NCBI GenBank assembly: GCA_963850205.1
Contig: CAWKKJ010000006.1
Coordinates: forward strand, 4,827 to 68,826
DNA: 64,000 nt
From: JACVRW01 sp963850205
GTDB taxonomy: Bacteria > Actinomycetota > Thermoleophilia > Solirubrobacterales > Thermoleophilaceae
Reading direction: 5' to 3'
Made by a program: the position numbers and the translations under genes. The notes beneath the pieces were generated by a model, which ran no database searches, had not been told where the DNA came from, and worked only from the letters and a program-made list of their open reading frames with translations. Shown piece after piece: positions 1 through 7,666 of the stretch; within the stretch, counting starts at the first letter, position 1; every line of letters begins with the position of its first letter.

Positions 1-113
1 GCACGAACACCCGACGACGCACGCGGCGCAGGATAGTGGCCCGGCGTGGGAGCGCCCGTTCGTCGCTTGGCGGATACCGCAACTCGTGGTCATCATTCCC
101 GTTGGAGACCTGG

Positions 114-1673
114 ATGGGGTACATCACGCGAACCCTGGCGCTCGCCTTCCTGGTGACGGCGCTCATCTGCGGGGCCGCCGACGCGGCCCCCGTGATCGTC
201 GTCGACGGCACGACCGCCCAGCGGGTTGACGACCCCGCCGTGCCCACCCGCGCCGAGATCGCGCTGGGCGCGCCCGAGGGCGGGCGCGACCTTCCCGGAC
301 TGGCCGGCGCCGCCTCCGCCCGCACCCGGGCGCCCGCGGTCCGAAGCGCCCGCGCCTGGACACAGGCTCGCGCCTCCAGCGGCAGCAGGCGGGCCCGGCG
401 GGCGATCGACCGCGCCCTGAGGCGAGCGGTCAACAAGGACGCGATCGCGACAAGCGACCGCCGACGCTGGCGGCGCACATACGTCCGGGGGGTGCGTGCG
501 CTGCGCTCGCTCTCCGGCGCCCGCGACACTCAGCTGCGCTACGTGGTGGACTCGGTCGAGGCGCTCGCTCTCGGAGGCCTGCTCAGCCCCTCGCGCATGC
601 CGGCGGCCTTCCTGCAGATCCGGCGCAACCGCCAGTACTGGCGCCGCCTGCGCTACCCGGCGGCAGGCGACCAGGTGAGCTTCCGGGGCAGCGAGATCCT
701 GTTCCAGTACTTCCCCGGCGAGGGGCTGCAGATCCACCCGCTGTCCACCTTCAAGAAGGCCAACGCCCTGCACGGCTTCTGCGTGCGGGACGAGGCGGAA
801 TGCGATCCTGACGCCCTGCGCGAGCTGCTCGACGAGATGAACGCGCTCGGCGTGGCCCGCGGCCGGCGCTTCGTCGCCTGGGAGTACCTGTTCCACTTCG
901 GCGGCGGCGCGCCGCCGTGGATGAGCGGCATGGCCCAGGCGACGGGCATCCAGGCCCTGGGCCGGGCCGCCGACCTGCTGGACGAGCCCGAGTACCTCAC
1001 CGTGGCCAAGTCCGCGCTGGGCGCCTTCTCGGCCCGCCCCCCGCGAGGCGTCAAGACCCGAGGGCCGGGCGGCGGCGTGCACTACCTGCAGTACTCCTTC
1101 GCCCCGCGGCTGTACATCTTCAACGCCTTTCTCCAGTCGCTGATCGGGCTCTACGACTACGCGAAGCTCAGCGGTGACGACCGGGCCCGGCGGCTGTTCG
1201 ACCGCGCCGAGCCCGAGGGCCGGGCCGAGGTGCCGTTGAGCGACGTTGGCGACTGGTCGCGCTACTCGTACGCCGGCGCCGAGTCGACCTCCGACTACCA
1301 CGAGCTGCTGCGCGAGTTCCTGGCCAGCATGTGCAGCCGCCGTCTGGGCGCTCTCTATTGCGACTACGCCCGCCGCTACCGCGGCTACCAGGTCGATCCG
1401 CCCGAGCTGCGCTTCCTCGGGCCGGACGTCGGCGCTCCCGACGAGTGGACCAGCATCCGCTTCTCGGTCAGCAAGCTCTCCGCCGTCGAGGTTCAGGTGT
1501 ACAAGGGCGACCGCCTCGCCTTCGAGCGCCTGACCACCTTCCGGCGCGGGAGCGGCTCGTTTGCCTGGCGCCCGCGCTCGGCCGGCATCTACACCGTCCG
1601 GCTCGCGGCCAAGGAGCTGCGGACCGGCCTGGGCAAGAAGGACCGGGCCACCGGCGAAGTCGTCGTCGAGTAA
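114..1673 (+). CDS. Secreted D-glucuronyl C5-epimerase-like protein
   Basis: 519 aa. I chose ATG 114 over the upstream GTG 36 because it gives a classic signal peptide (basic N-terminus, hydrophobic ALAFLVTALICGAADA core) and has GGAG about 8 nt upstream. The middle holds the motif YFPGEGLQIHPLSTFKKANA, typical of the C-terminal domain of glucuronyl C5-epimerases (heparosan/heparin epimerase family), followed by W- and Y-rich (alpha/alpha) barrel segments such as YLQYSFAPRLYIFNAFLQS. A beta-rich segment after about residue 440 looks like a carbohydrate-binding or Ig-like tail. Known family members invert C5 of glucuronate in polysaccharides; the substrate here is unknown. The product is probably exported and acts on cell-surface glycan. 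The first 113 bases of the window upstream show nothing else. Confidence 0.72.
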   Translation: MGYITRTLALAFLVTALICGAADAAPVIVVDGTTAQRVDDPAVPTRAEIALGAPEGGRDLPGLAGAASARTRAPAVRSARAWTQARASSGSRRARRAIDRALRRAVNKDAIATSDRRRWRRTYVRGVRALRSLSGARDTQLRYVVDSVEALALGGLLSPSRMPAAFLQIRRNRQYWRRLRYPAAGDQVSFRGSEILFQYFPGEGLQIHPLSTFKKANALHGFCVRDEAECDPDALRELLDEMNALGVARGRRFVAWEYLFHFGGGAPPWMSGMAQATGIQALGRAADLLDEPEYLTVAKSALGAFSARPPRGVKTRGPGGGVHYLQYSFAPRLYIFNAFLQSLIGLYDYAKLSGDDRARRLFDRAEPEGRAEVPLSDVGDWSRYSYAGAESTSDYHELLREFLASMCSRRLGALYCDYARRYRGYQVDPPELRFLGPDVGAPDEWTSIRFSVSKLSAVEVQVYKGDRLAFERLTTFRRGSGSFAWRPRSAGIYTVRLAAKELRTGLGKKDRATGEVVVE

Positions 1674-1701
1674 GCGCCTAGGCCACTAGGCTCTCGCCTC
1701 C

Positions 1702-2883
1702 ATGGCGCCGCGCACCATCCTGTACACCGGGAAGGGCGGGGTCGGCAAGACCAGCGTGGCGGCGGCCGCGGCTCGCAGCTGCGCGGCCGCGGGGCTTCGC
1801 ACGGTGGTGCTCTCGACCGACCCCGCTCACAGCCTGTCCGACTCGCTCGAGGTCGAGCTGGGCCCCGACCCCACCCCGGCCGCGCCGAACCTCTTCGGCC
1901 AGGAGGTCCAGGCCCAGGAGGAGATGGAGCGCCACTGGCAGGGCGTGCAGGGCTGGCTCGGCGATCTGCTCGCGGAACGGGGCGTGGACCGCATCTCGGC
2001 GGAGGAGCTGACCGTGCCGCCCGGGATGGACGAGCTCTTCTCCCTGCTCTGGATCAAGCGACACCACGAGGAGGGGGAGTTCGACTGCGTGATCGTCGAC
2101 TGCGCCCCCACCGGCGAGACCCTGCGGCTGCTCTCGTTTCCCGACGTGGTCACCTGGTGGCTCGAGCGCATCCTGCCCTCCCAGAGAAAGCTCGCGCCGT
2201 TGGCCCGGACGCTGTTCGACGTGCCGCTGCCCGGCGACGGGGTGTTCGACGACGTGGAGCGGCTGGCCCGCAACCTGGTGGCGATGAACGGCATCCTGCG
2301 CGACCACGAGCACACCAGCGTCCGCCTCGTCACCAGCCTGGACCGCATGGTGGTCAAGGAGGCGATGCGGACCTTCACCTACCTGAACCTCTACGGCTAT
2401 CTCACCGACGCGATCGTGGTCAACCGGGTGCTGCCCACCGAGGCGACGGAGGGTTGGTTCGCGGGCTGGCGCGACGTGCAGCGCCGGCAGATGGAGCTGG
2501 TGCGCTCGGCCTTCGAGCCGGTGCCGATCCTCCAGGGTCCCCTCTTCGAGCGCGAGGTGGCCGGTCCCGAGATGCTCGACCGGCTGGCCGGAGCGGTGTT
2601 CGCCGAGGCCGACGCCGCCGCGGTGCTGCACCGGGAGATCTCGCAGGAGCTCGTGACCGAGAACGGCCGGGCCACCTTGCGCCTGCCACTGCCCCTGGCC
2701 GCCAAGGAGGACCTGCAGCTGAAGAAGATCGGCCTGGAGGTGATCGTCAGGGTGGGCGCCCAGAAGCGGACCATCCTCCTGCCGCCCGCCCTCGGGGCCT
2801 ACGCCACGAGTGGCGCGAGCTTCAACGACGGCAGGCTGGAGATCGTCTTCGAGAGGGATGGTCATGCAGACCGACCCGGCTGA
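1702..2883 (+). CDS. ArsA/GET3-family ATPase
   Basis: 393 aa from ATG 1702. The deviant Walker A GKGGVGKTSVAAA lies at residues 10-22, followed by STDPAHSLSD (switch I, with the catalytic Asp) and DCAPTGETLRLLSFPDV, the Asp/Thr signature of GET3/ArsA ATPases. There is a single ATPase half, as in actinobacterial ArsA-like proteins, with an all-beta C-terminal segment (LRLPLPLAAKEDLQLKKIGLEVIV) resembling the small HSP-like domain fused to many bacterial ArsA proteins. No CxxC dimer motif and no ars genes are nearby, so arsenite transport is not supported; a role in protein or lipid-tail handling is open. The stop overlaps the next gene, implying co-expression. Confidence 0.85.
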   Translation: MAPRTILYTGKGGVGKTSVAAAAARSCAAAGLRTVVLSTDPAHSLSDSLEVELGPDPTPAAPNLFGQEVQAQEEMERHWQGVQGWLGDLLAERGVDRISAEELTVPPGMDELFSLLWIKRHHEEGEFDCVIVDCAPTGETLRLLSFPDVVTWWLERILPSQRKLAPLARTLFDVPLPGDGVFDDVERLARNLVAMNGILRDHEHTSVRLVTSLDRMVVKEAMRTFTYLNLYGYLTDAIVVNRVLPTEATEGWFAGWRDVQRRQMELVRSAFEPVPILQGPLFEREVAGPEMLDRLAGAVFAEADAAAVLHREISQELVTENGRATLRLPLPLAAKEDLQLKKIGLEVIVRVGAQKRTILLPPALGAYATSGASFNDGRLEIVFERDGHADRPG

Positions 2884-3154
2884 CCCGGGCCGAGGCGCGC
2901 CGCCGCCGCCGCCCGCCGCCGAGCCCGACCCCGAGGCTCCGCCGCCTCCCCCGCGCGGCAGCGCGTTCGACCCCGGCGGGCTGTTCGTGCTCCTGGACGC
3001 GCTGCGGCGCGCCGCGCCGGGCGAGCTGGACGCTCAAATGACCAAGCTGATCCGCGAGTTCCTGCTCACCCTGCGCTCGCTGATCGACTGGTACCTCGAG
3101 CGCCTCGACGAACCCCGGCGCGAGCCCGAGGTCGAGGACATCCCGATCGAGTAG
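2864..3154 (+). CDS. Small hypothetical protein with Pro-rich N-terminus
   Basis: 96 aa. ATG 2864 is preferred over ATG 2858 because the purine-rich GAGAGGG then lies about 6 nt upstream. The gene overlaps the 3' end of the ArsA-like ATPase by 20 nt, so it is translationally linked to it. The first ~40 residues are Pro/Ala/Glu-rich and look disordered; the rest (FDPGGLFVLLDALRRAAPG and EFLLTLRSLIDWYLERLD) is predicted amphipathic helix with an acidic tail. I do not recognise a family. Its position suggests a partner or substrate of the ATPase. A palindromic repeat begins at the base after its TAG. Confidence 0.65.
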   Translation: MQTDPADPGRGAPPPPPAAEPDPEAPPPPPRGSAFDPGGLFVLLDALRRAAPGELDAQMTKLIREFLLTLRSLIDWYLERLDEPRREPEVEDIPIE

Positions 3155-3188
3155 CCCGAAGCAGCCGGCTCGGCCGGCTGCGCAGGGT
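3155..3188 (-). repeat. Stop-codon-adjacent palindromic repeat, copy 1
   Basis: Reverse-orientation copy of the repeat whose core is an inverted repeat with arms GCAGCCGGC and GCCGGCTGC around CGA. It starts immediately after the TAG of the 96-aa gene. Flanks are less conserved than in the 8.2-kb copies. A strong GC hairpin without a T-run is possible in either strand, so it may act as a transcript end or a stability element between convergent genes. Confidence 0.75.
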
Positions 3189-3198
3189 CCGGCCATCA

Positions 3199-3233
3199 GC
3201 CCGAAGCAGCCGGCTCAGCCTCCTCGCCGGCTC
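3199..3233 (-). repeat. Stop-codon-adjacent palindromic repeat, copy 2 (degenerate)
   Basis: Second, decayed copy directly after copy 1. The 5' arm AGCAGCCGGCTC is intact, but the loop and second arm are interrupted (TCCTC before GCCGGCTCA). It runs into the stop codon of the convergent MarR gene. With copy 1 it fills the whole 77-bp convergent gap. Confidence 0.6.
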
Positions 3234-3684
3234 ATAGATGAGCGTTGAGCTCCTCGAGCAGCTCGCGGAGCCGGCGCATCTTGGCCCTGCCGAGCCGTTT
3301 CGTCCATTCCGCCTCGATCTCGGCCACCACCTCGCGGGCGATGGCGTAGAGCTGCTTTCCGCGCGGCGTGGCGCGCACCAGCTTCGCCCGCCGATCGTCT
3401 GGGTCGGGCACCCGCTTGACGTAGCCGAGCCGCTCCAGGTGAGCCACCAGCTCGGCCATCGACTGCTTGGTCATCTCCGCCCTCTCGGCCAGGACGCTGA
3501 CGCGGGTCCCATCGTCGTCGAGGAACTGCATGACGTTGCCGTGGGGCGGACGAATCTCGGAATGGCCGCGTTCGGCAAAGCGCCGGTGGAGTACCTCGTT
3601 GCCGACCCGAAACGGCTCGCGCAGCAGGATCGCGAGGTTCTCGGGGGCACGCCGCGCGGAGGTCTTGGGGAGCCGGGTTGACAT
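3232..3684 (-). CDS. MarR-family transcriptional regulator
   Basis: 150 aa, winged helix-turn-helix of normal MarR length. The recognition-helix region (VSVLAERAEMTKQSMAELVAHLERLGYVKR) and the wing PDPDDRRAKLVRATPRG are canonical, including the DDRR motif. It is divergent from the cupin gene, and the shared 81-bp intergenic region carries two TAGACAG-type palindromes, one abutting this start codon. Autorepression plus control of the cupin gene is the simplest reading. The ligand is unknown; no Cys pair suggests an OhrR-like redox switch. Confidence 0.9.
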   Translation of the reverse strand: MSTRLPKTSARRAPENLAILLREPFRVGNEVLHRRFAERGHSEIRPPHGNVMQFLDDDGTRVSVLAERAEMTKQSMAELVAHLERLGYVKRVPDPDDRRAKLVRATPRGKQLYAIAREVVAEIEAEWTKRLGRAKMRRLRELLEELNAHL

Positions 3685-3703
3685 TAGACAGGCTGCATGT
3701 CTA
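3685..3703. promoter_or_regulatory. MarR operator candidate 1
   Basis: Perfect-armed palindrome TAGACAGGCTGCATGTCTA directly upstream of the MarR ATG. TAGACA/TGTCTA arms with an internal CAGGCTGCATG centre are typical in size (18-19 bp) for a MarR dimer site. It is shared by sequence with a second copy 34 bp away. Confidence 0.65.
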
Positions 3704-3718
3704 TCGTATCGCTTCAGC

Positions 3719-3738
3719 TAGACAGGCTGCCTGTCTTA
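3719..3738. promoter_or_regulatory. MarR operator candidate 2
   Basis: TAGACAGGCTGCCTGTCTTA, nearly identical to the first site and with an even longer symmetrical core (AGACAG/CTGTCT). It lies 28 bp upstream of the cupin ATG, where binding would occlude that promoter. The 34-bp centre spacing is close to three helical turns, compatible with cooperative binding. Confidence 0.65.
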
Positions 3739-3765
3739 GTTACCAAACGAGAAAGGGACACCCCG

Positions 3766-4575
3766 ATGACCACATCTCTGCACGCTCGAGGATCCGTGCC
3801 CGTCGACGAGGTCACGCTGGGACGCGACCGGGTCGTCTTCAAGGTCACAAGCAGGCAGAGCGGAGGCGAGGTCGCGGTCTTGGACGTGACCATCCCTCCT
3901 GGCGGTGGGCCGCCCATGCTCCACCGTCACGACTGGTTCGAGCTCTATCGCGTGCGACGCGGTGAGCTCGCGATCTACCTCGAAGGCAGGGGTGGCGCGA
4001 TCACGCGCACGGTCGCGGGCCCGGGCGTCGACGTTCCGATCGCCGCCGGCCGGGAGCACACCATCCGCAACGAATCCAGCGAGGAGGCGGTGGCCGTGGC
4101 AGTCTTCTCCCCCGGTGAGGAGATGGAAGGGTTCGCTCGCGCCGCGGGCAACCTCGGCTCGGAGCGGCCCCCGAGCGAGGATGAGGTCTTCGCCCTCGCC
4201 GAGGCGCACGGAATCGCAATCACGCGTTCGATCGAGGACGCGCTCGGCGAGACCAGAACGGACCATGTGCCGGCATCCGGCGCGGGCTATCTGACCATTG
4301 CCCGGTTCTCCGGCGACGGTGACCAGCTCCTGGCTCGGTACAGGGAGCATTCGGAGGCGATGTCCGCGGTGGGGCGGGATCACGGCCTGATACTCCACGC
4401 CGGTGCTCGGACGGACGATGGCTTCATGGTCCTCAACCTCTGGCCGTCGAGGGAAGGCTCCGAGGCGGCGGCCCGGGATCCGCGGAGGTCGGCCGTTGTC
4501 GGGCAGGCCCGGATCGGCTCGGACGACGTGCGCAGCGAGCACCACGAGGTCGCCGACTACATCGTCTTCGACTGA
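3766..4575 (+). CDS. Cupin-domain protein with C-terminal ABM-like domain
   Basis: 269 aa from ATG 3766, preferred over GTG/ATG codons upstream because those lie inside the operator region and GAAAGGG sits 9 nt before this ATG. Residues ~40-120 form a cupin barrel (IPPGGGPPMLHRHDWFELYRVRRGE with the HRH metal-type motif, then PAGREHTIRNES). The C-terminal ~100 residues (GYLTIARFSGDGDQLLARYREHSEAMSAV and later VLNLWPSREGSEAA) look like a dimeric alpha/beta-barrel (ABM/ferredoxin-like) module. Likely function is small-molecule binding or quinone/flavonoid-type oxidation; unproven. It is probably repressed by the divergent MarR. Confidence 0.75.
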   Translation: MTTSLHARGSVPVDEVTLGRDRVVFKVTSRQSGGEVAVLDVTIPPGGGPPMLHRHDWFELYRVRRGELAIYLEGRGGAITRTVAGPGVDVPIAAGREHTIRNESSEEAVAVAVFSPGEEMEGFARAAGNLGSERPPSEDEVFALAEAHGIAITRSIEDALGETRTDHVPASGAGYLTIARFSGDGDQLLARYREHSEAMSAVGRDHGLILHAGARTDDGFMVLNLWPSREGSEAAARDPRRSAVVGQARIGSDDVRSEHHEVADYIVFD

Positions 4576-4596
4576 CCCGGCGAGGCGCCGCGACCC

Positions 4597-5001
4597 TCAG
4601 GCGTCGCCCCGGGCGGCCTTGATCTCGCGCCAGCCGCCCGCTCGGTTGTTGGCGATGATCTGCCGGAGCATCGCCACGAGCGCGGGTTCGTTGATCCGGT
4701 CGCCCTCGCGAAAAGAGATCGTTCGCGCGGTCTTGTTTTCGTGGCCGGCGGTGATGATGCCCTCCGGATCGGGCACGATGGCCCCGTCGTAGAGGAAGAC
4801 GTTCACGTGTTCCTTGGCCGCGAGCAGCGCACACACATTGCCGTCGAGCACGAAGTAGGGCTGAACCCTGCGCTTGATGGTCTCCTCGACCGCCGGATCG
4901 GCGGCGTGGACGAGATCGCGCACGCGGCGGCAGATCTCCTGCTGCCAAGCGGGCAAGGCATCGATGTAAGCGTCGACGCGCTCGTTCTTTGCGTAGGTCA
5001 C
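4597..5001 (-). CDS. DUF1801-type (YdhG/iron-chaperone-like) protein
   Basis: 134 aa, ATG start. Features of the DUF1801/YdhG family: VDAYIDALPAWQQEICRRVRDLVHAADPAVEETIKRRVQPYFVLDGNVCALLAAKEHVNVFLYDGAIVPD, matching the conserved helix-sheet fold where a central K/H/N-rich strand follows the ‘ETIKW..P.F’ motif. Biochemical role in the family is not established. It is convergent with the cupin gene (21-nt gap) and downstream of the sulfatase-like gene on the same strand with a 60-nt gap. Confidence 0.8.
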   Translation of the reverse strand: MTYAKNERVDAYIDALPAWQQEICRRVRDLVHAADPAVEETIKRRVQPYFVLDGNVCALLAAKEHVNVFLYDGAIVPDPEGIITAGHENKTARTISFREGDRINEPALVAMLRQIIANNRAGGWREIKAARGDA

Positions 5002-5061
5002 GATCCGAGCGTAGGTGACCCGGGCCCGCTCCCGCCGCGAAGGTGAGGGTCGGGGGGCGGG

Positions 5062-6543
5062 TTAGGCGGGAAACCGCGGCAGGCCCTTCGGCCCCGCGTC
5101 GCGCTTGATCAGGCCCCACATCCTGCGCACCTGCTTGGGATAGCGGCGGGCCACGTTGCGGCCCTCCCGCCCGACCCGGTAGAGGCGCTTGTCCCGGCCC
5201 CGGTTGTCGGAGATCAGCAGCCAGCGACCGTCCGAGGCGTTCACGTGATCGCTGTAGCTGGCCGTGCGATAGGTGCGGCGCTTGCCCGGCCGGTTGCCGT
5301 CGAACAGCGTCGACAGGTCCACGCCGTTCATGTTCTTCGGGCGCTCGAAGCCCAGCATCGAGAGCACGGTGGGAGCGATGTCGTGGGTGGACGCCAGGTA
5401 GCTGCTGGTCCGGCCCTTGGCCCGGCCCGCGGGGTCCCTGATCATCAGCGGCACGTGGGTCAGCTCCTCGTGCATCTCGGAGTAGCGCTTGCCGACCCAG
5501 CCGTACTCGCCCAGGAGCACCCCGTGGTCGCTCACCAGCACCACCACCGTGTTCTCGGCCAGGCCGAGATCGGCGAGGCGGTCCAGGAAGCGGCCGAGCC
5601 AGACGTCGATCAGGGTCACCTCGGCCGCGTAGAGCTGGCGCATCCGGCGGACGAGCCCGCGGGTCAGCTCCAGCTCCTTGGTCAGCCCCGCGGGGGTCGG
5701 GAAGGGTTGGATGGGCTCGACCCCGTCCGCGCGCGGGCGGCCGTAGATGTCGATCAGCCGACGGGGAGCGTCCCAGGGCTCGTGGGCGTCGAAGGAGTCG
5801 ACCACGAGCGCGAAGGGCTGGCGGCTGCGGGCCCACTCGATCCAGCCCATGCCCTCACCGAAGACCTTGGCCGCGTTGAACTCCGACTCCGGCCGGTTGC
5901 GCGGGTTGGATGCCAGGTAGGCGCGCATGCGGGGCTCTGCGCGACCGCCCCGCATCGAGGGCGGGAGGTGCCTGTCCACCGTGGCCTGAGAGACCCGCCG
6001 CTTGGGCTTGCGCCGCACCGGCACCTGCCCGTCGACGAGCTCGACCCTGTCGAAGGTGGCGCGGAACCTGCGGTGAACGGGCAGCAGCAGGTGCGGGTTG
6101 TCGGTCACGTAGCCCACCGTCCAGCCCTTCCGGCGCAGATACGAGGTGAACATCTCGCCATCGCTGCCCACCGGCTCCCAGCCCGGCTCGGGCGGCAGCT
6201 CCTTGTACTCGCGCCAGCCCCGGAACGGGAAGGTGCGCCGGCCGGACATGATCGAACGCCGGGCGGGGATGGTGGGCATGCCCTCCGGGTAGGCGTTCGA
6301 GAAGCGCAGCGCCTCCTTGGCGAAGGCGTCCATCCGCGTCGTCCGCGCCCGCCCGCCGTAGATGTGATCGACACGCAGGCTGTCCATCACCACCACCACG
6401 ACGTTCTGGGCGCCCGGCGGGGCCTTGGCGCGGCGAACGCCCTCGTCGTCCTCGGAGCAGGCGCCGGTCCCGAGCAGGGCGAATCCGGCCGCGCCGGCAC
6501 CGCCGGCGCGCATCAGGTCGCGTCGCGTGAGGTCCGAGGACAC
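5062..6543 (-). CDS. Tat-exported sulfatase-superfamily hydrolase with Thr nucleophile position
   Basis: 493 aa. The N-terminus TRRDLMRAGGAGAAGFALLGTGAC is a twin-arginine signal with a Cys at residue 29 that could be lipid-attached, although the lipobox is weak. The alkaline-phosphatase/sulfatase fold is clear: metal Asp54 in VVVVVMDSLRVDH, a T91-x-P-x-R motif (PTIPARR) where sulfatases have C/S-x-P-x-R, and VVVLVSDHGVLLGEYGW (metal DH) late in the domain. Because residue 91 is Thr, formylglycine cannot form, so a phosphodiesterase/phosphotransferase-like chemistry is more plausible than classical sulfatase activity. No sulfatase-maturase gene is nearby. Confidence 0.82.
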   Translation of the reverse strand: MSSDLTRRDLMRAGGAGAAGFALLGTGACSEDDEGVRRAKAPPGAQNVVVVVMDSLRVDHIYGGRARTTRMDAFAKEALRFSNAYPEGMPTIPARRSIMSGRRTFPFRGWREYKELPPEPGWEPVGSDGEMFTSYLRRKGWTVGYVTDNPHLLLPVHRRFRATFDRVELVDGQVPVRRKPKRRVSQATVDRHLPPSMRGGRAEPRMRAYLASNPRNRPESEFNAAKVFGEGMGWIEWARSRQPFALVVDSFDAHEPWDAPRRLIDIYGRPRADGVEPIQPFPTPAGLTKELELTRGLVRRMRQLYAAEVTLIDVWLGRFLDRLADLGLAENTVVVLVSDHGVLLGEYGWVGKRYSEMHEELTHVPLMIRDPAGRAKGRTSSYLASTHDIAPTVLSMLGFERPKNMNGVDLSTLFDGNRPGKRRTYRTASYSDHVNASDGRWLLISDNRGRDKRLYRVGREGRNVARRYPKQVRRMWGLIKRDAGPKGLPRFPA

Positions 6544-6551
6544 GGGGGTCC

Positions 6552-6773
6552 TTACCGCCGGCCTCGAGTGATGTCGATGCCGCGGATGGAGTGCTCGTCG
6601 GGAAGCTTGTCGAGGACCTCGCGGGCGATGGCCTGGATATCGCGCTCGTCGTGCCCGAAGTCGTCGAGGTACGCCCGAAGCGCCGTCCAGGTGATCTTCA
6701 GCTGGGCGGGCGTCAGCTCGAGGCGGTACGCGACCTCGTCAGGGCCGATCAGATGGATGTCTTCGTCTGGCAT
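6552..6773 (-). CDS. Small hypothetical protein
   Basis: 73 aa from ATG 6773 (an in-frame TTG/ATG 18 nt upstream is possible but would start inside the opposite promoter). The protein has a short beta segment (IHLIGPDEVAYRLELTPAQLKITWTALRAYLDDFG) followed by helix (ERDIQAIAREVLDKLP). It ends 8 nt before the sulfatase-like gene and is probably co-transcribed with it. The family is not recognised. It is divergent from the EVE gene with about 40 bp between starts. Confidence 0.65.
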   Translation of the reverse strand: MPDEDIHLIGPDEVAYRLELTPAQLKITWTALRAYLDDFGHDERDIQAIAREVLDKLPDEHSIRGIDITRGRR

Positions 6774-6814
6774 CGCGCCAGAACAGTACAAACCCAGGAG
6801 CTAGGCTTCGAGCG

Positions 6815-7271
6815 GTGGCCAAGACCTGGGTTCTCACCGGATCGCTGGAGAACTTCCGCGCCACCCGTGACCACGGCTTCCGGGTGATCGGCGCCAAGGA
6901 GGGCCGGCGCGGCATGGCCGAGCAGATCGAGCCCGGCGACCGCATCGTCTTCTACATCACCAAGCTGCAGGCCTTCGCCGGCATGGTCGGTCGTGACCGG
7001 CGAGATGTACGAGGATCGCTCGAAGCTGTGGCCGGGCAAGCCCGGCAAGCCGGATCCCTACCCCTGGCGTTTCGAGACCCGGCCCGAGGTGGTGCTGGAC
7101 GAGGGCGAGTTCGTGCCGGCCGTCGAGCTGGCGGGCGAGCTCGAGCACGTCCGCAAGTGGCCGGCCGCACACTGGCAGCTCGCCTTCCAGGGCCAGCTGC
7201 GCACGGTGCCGGAGGGGGATGCGGCGCTGCTCGAGGGGCGCCTTCGCGAGAGCGCCCGCGCGGTGGCGTGA
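6815..7271 (+). pseudogene. EVE-domain protein, interrupted by a single-base frameshift
   Basis: GTG 6815 opens an EVE/PUA-like domain (TWVLTGSLENFRATRDHGFRVIGAKEGRRGMAEQIEPGDRIVFYITKLQAFAGMV). At about 6986-6990 one extra base shifts the frame; the family-typical continuation VVTGEMYEDRSKLWPGKPGKPDPYPWRFETRPEVVLDEGEFVPAVELAGELEHVRKW resumes in the +1 frame and ends with TGA 7269-7271. Joined, the product would be about 151 aa, the normal EVE length. EVE proteins bind modified nucleobases in DNA or RNA. The downstream start overlaps this TGA (GTGA), as expected for the intact operon arrangement, so the indel may be a sequencing error rather than real decay. Confidence 0.8.
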
Positions 7272-7666
7272 GCCCCGAGCGCCTGCACTCGCGCCACTAC
7301 ACCCTCGAGCAGGCCACCGCCCTCCTGCCGAGGGTCAAGGAGCTGATCGGGATCATGCGCACCGCCCGCGAGCGCCTGGGCGATCGCGAGGCCCGCGAGA
7401 CGCTCGCCGAGGCAGGGGCCACCAACGGCGGCGGAGCGCCGGGACGCACGGTCTCCGAGGGCTTTCTCGAGCTGCGCGAGTCGATGCTCGAGCTACGCGA
7501 GCGAGACGTGGTGCTACGTGATCTCGATCGGGCGCTGGTGGACTTCCCGGCGCTGCGCGACGGCGCCGAGATCTATCTCTGCTGGCAGGAGGGCGAGGAC
7601 GAAATCGGCTTCTGGCACGAGCCCGACGCGGGGTTCGCGGGCCGGCGCCCGCTCAGCGATGGCTAA
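7268..7666 (+). CDS. DUF2203 family protein
   Basis: 132 aa from GTG 7268, whose GTGA overlaps the EVE stop. The start HSRHYTLEQATALLPRVKELIGIMRTARERLGD is the diagnostic helix of DUF2203, and the C-terminal IYLCWQEGEDEIGFWHEPDAGFAGRRPL is its conserved WHxxxxGFAGRxP ending. Function in the family is unknown. The open frame extends far upstream only because of the EVE frameshift; the real protein starts here. Confidence 0.88.
   Translation: MSPERLHSRHYTLEQATALLPRVKELIGIMRTARERLGDREARETLAEAGATNGGGAPGRTVSEGFLELRESMLELRERDVVLRDLDRALVDFPALRDGAEIYLCWQEGEDEIGFWHEPDAGFAGRRPLSDG

Noticed and set aside
1702..2883. Arsenite-efflux ATPase
   Set aside because: No arsenic genes or arsenite-binding Cys triad are visible; ArsA fold alone does not establish arsenic transport.
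4433..5836. A 467-codon minus-strand open frame
   Set aside because: It is an out-of-frame shadow of the sulfatase-like and DUF1801 genes on the same strand and has no recognisable motif.
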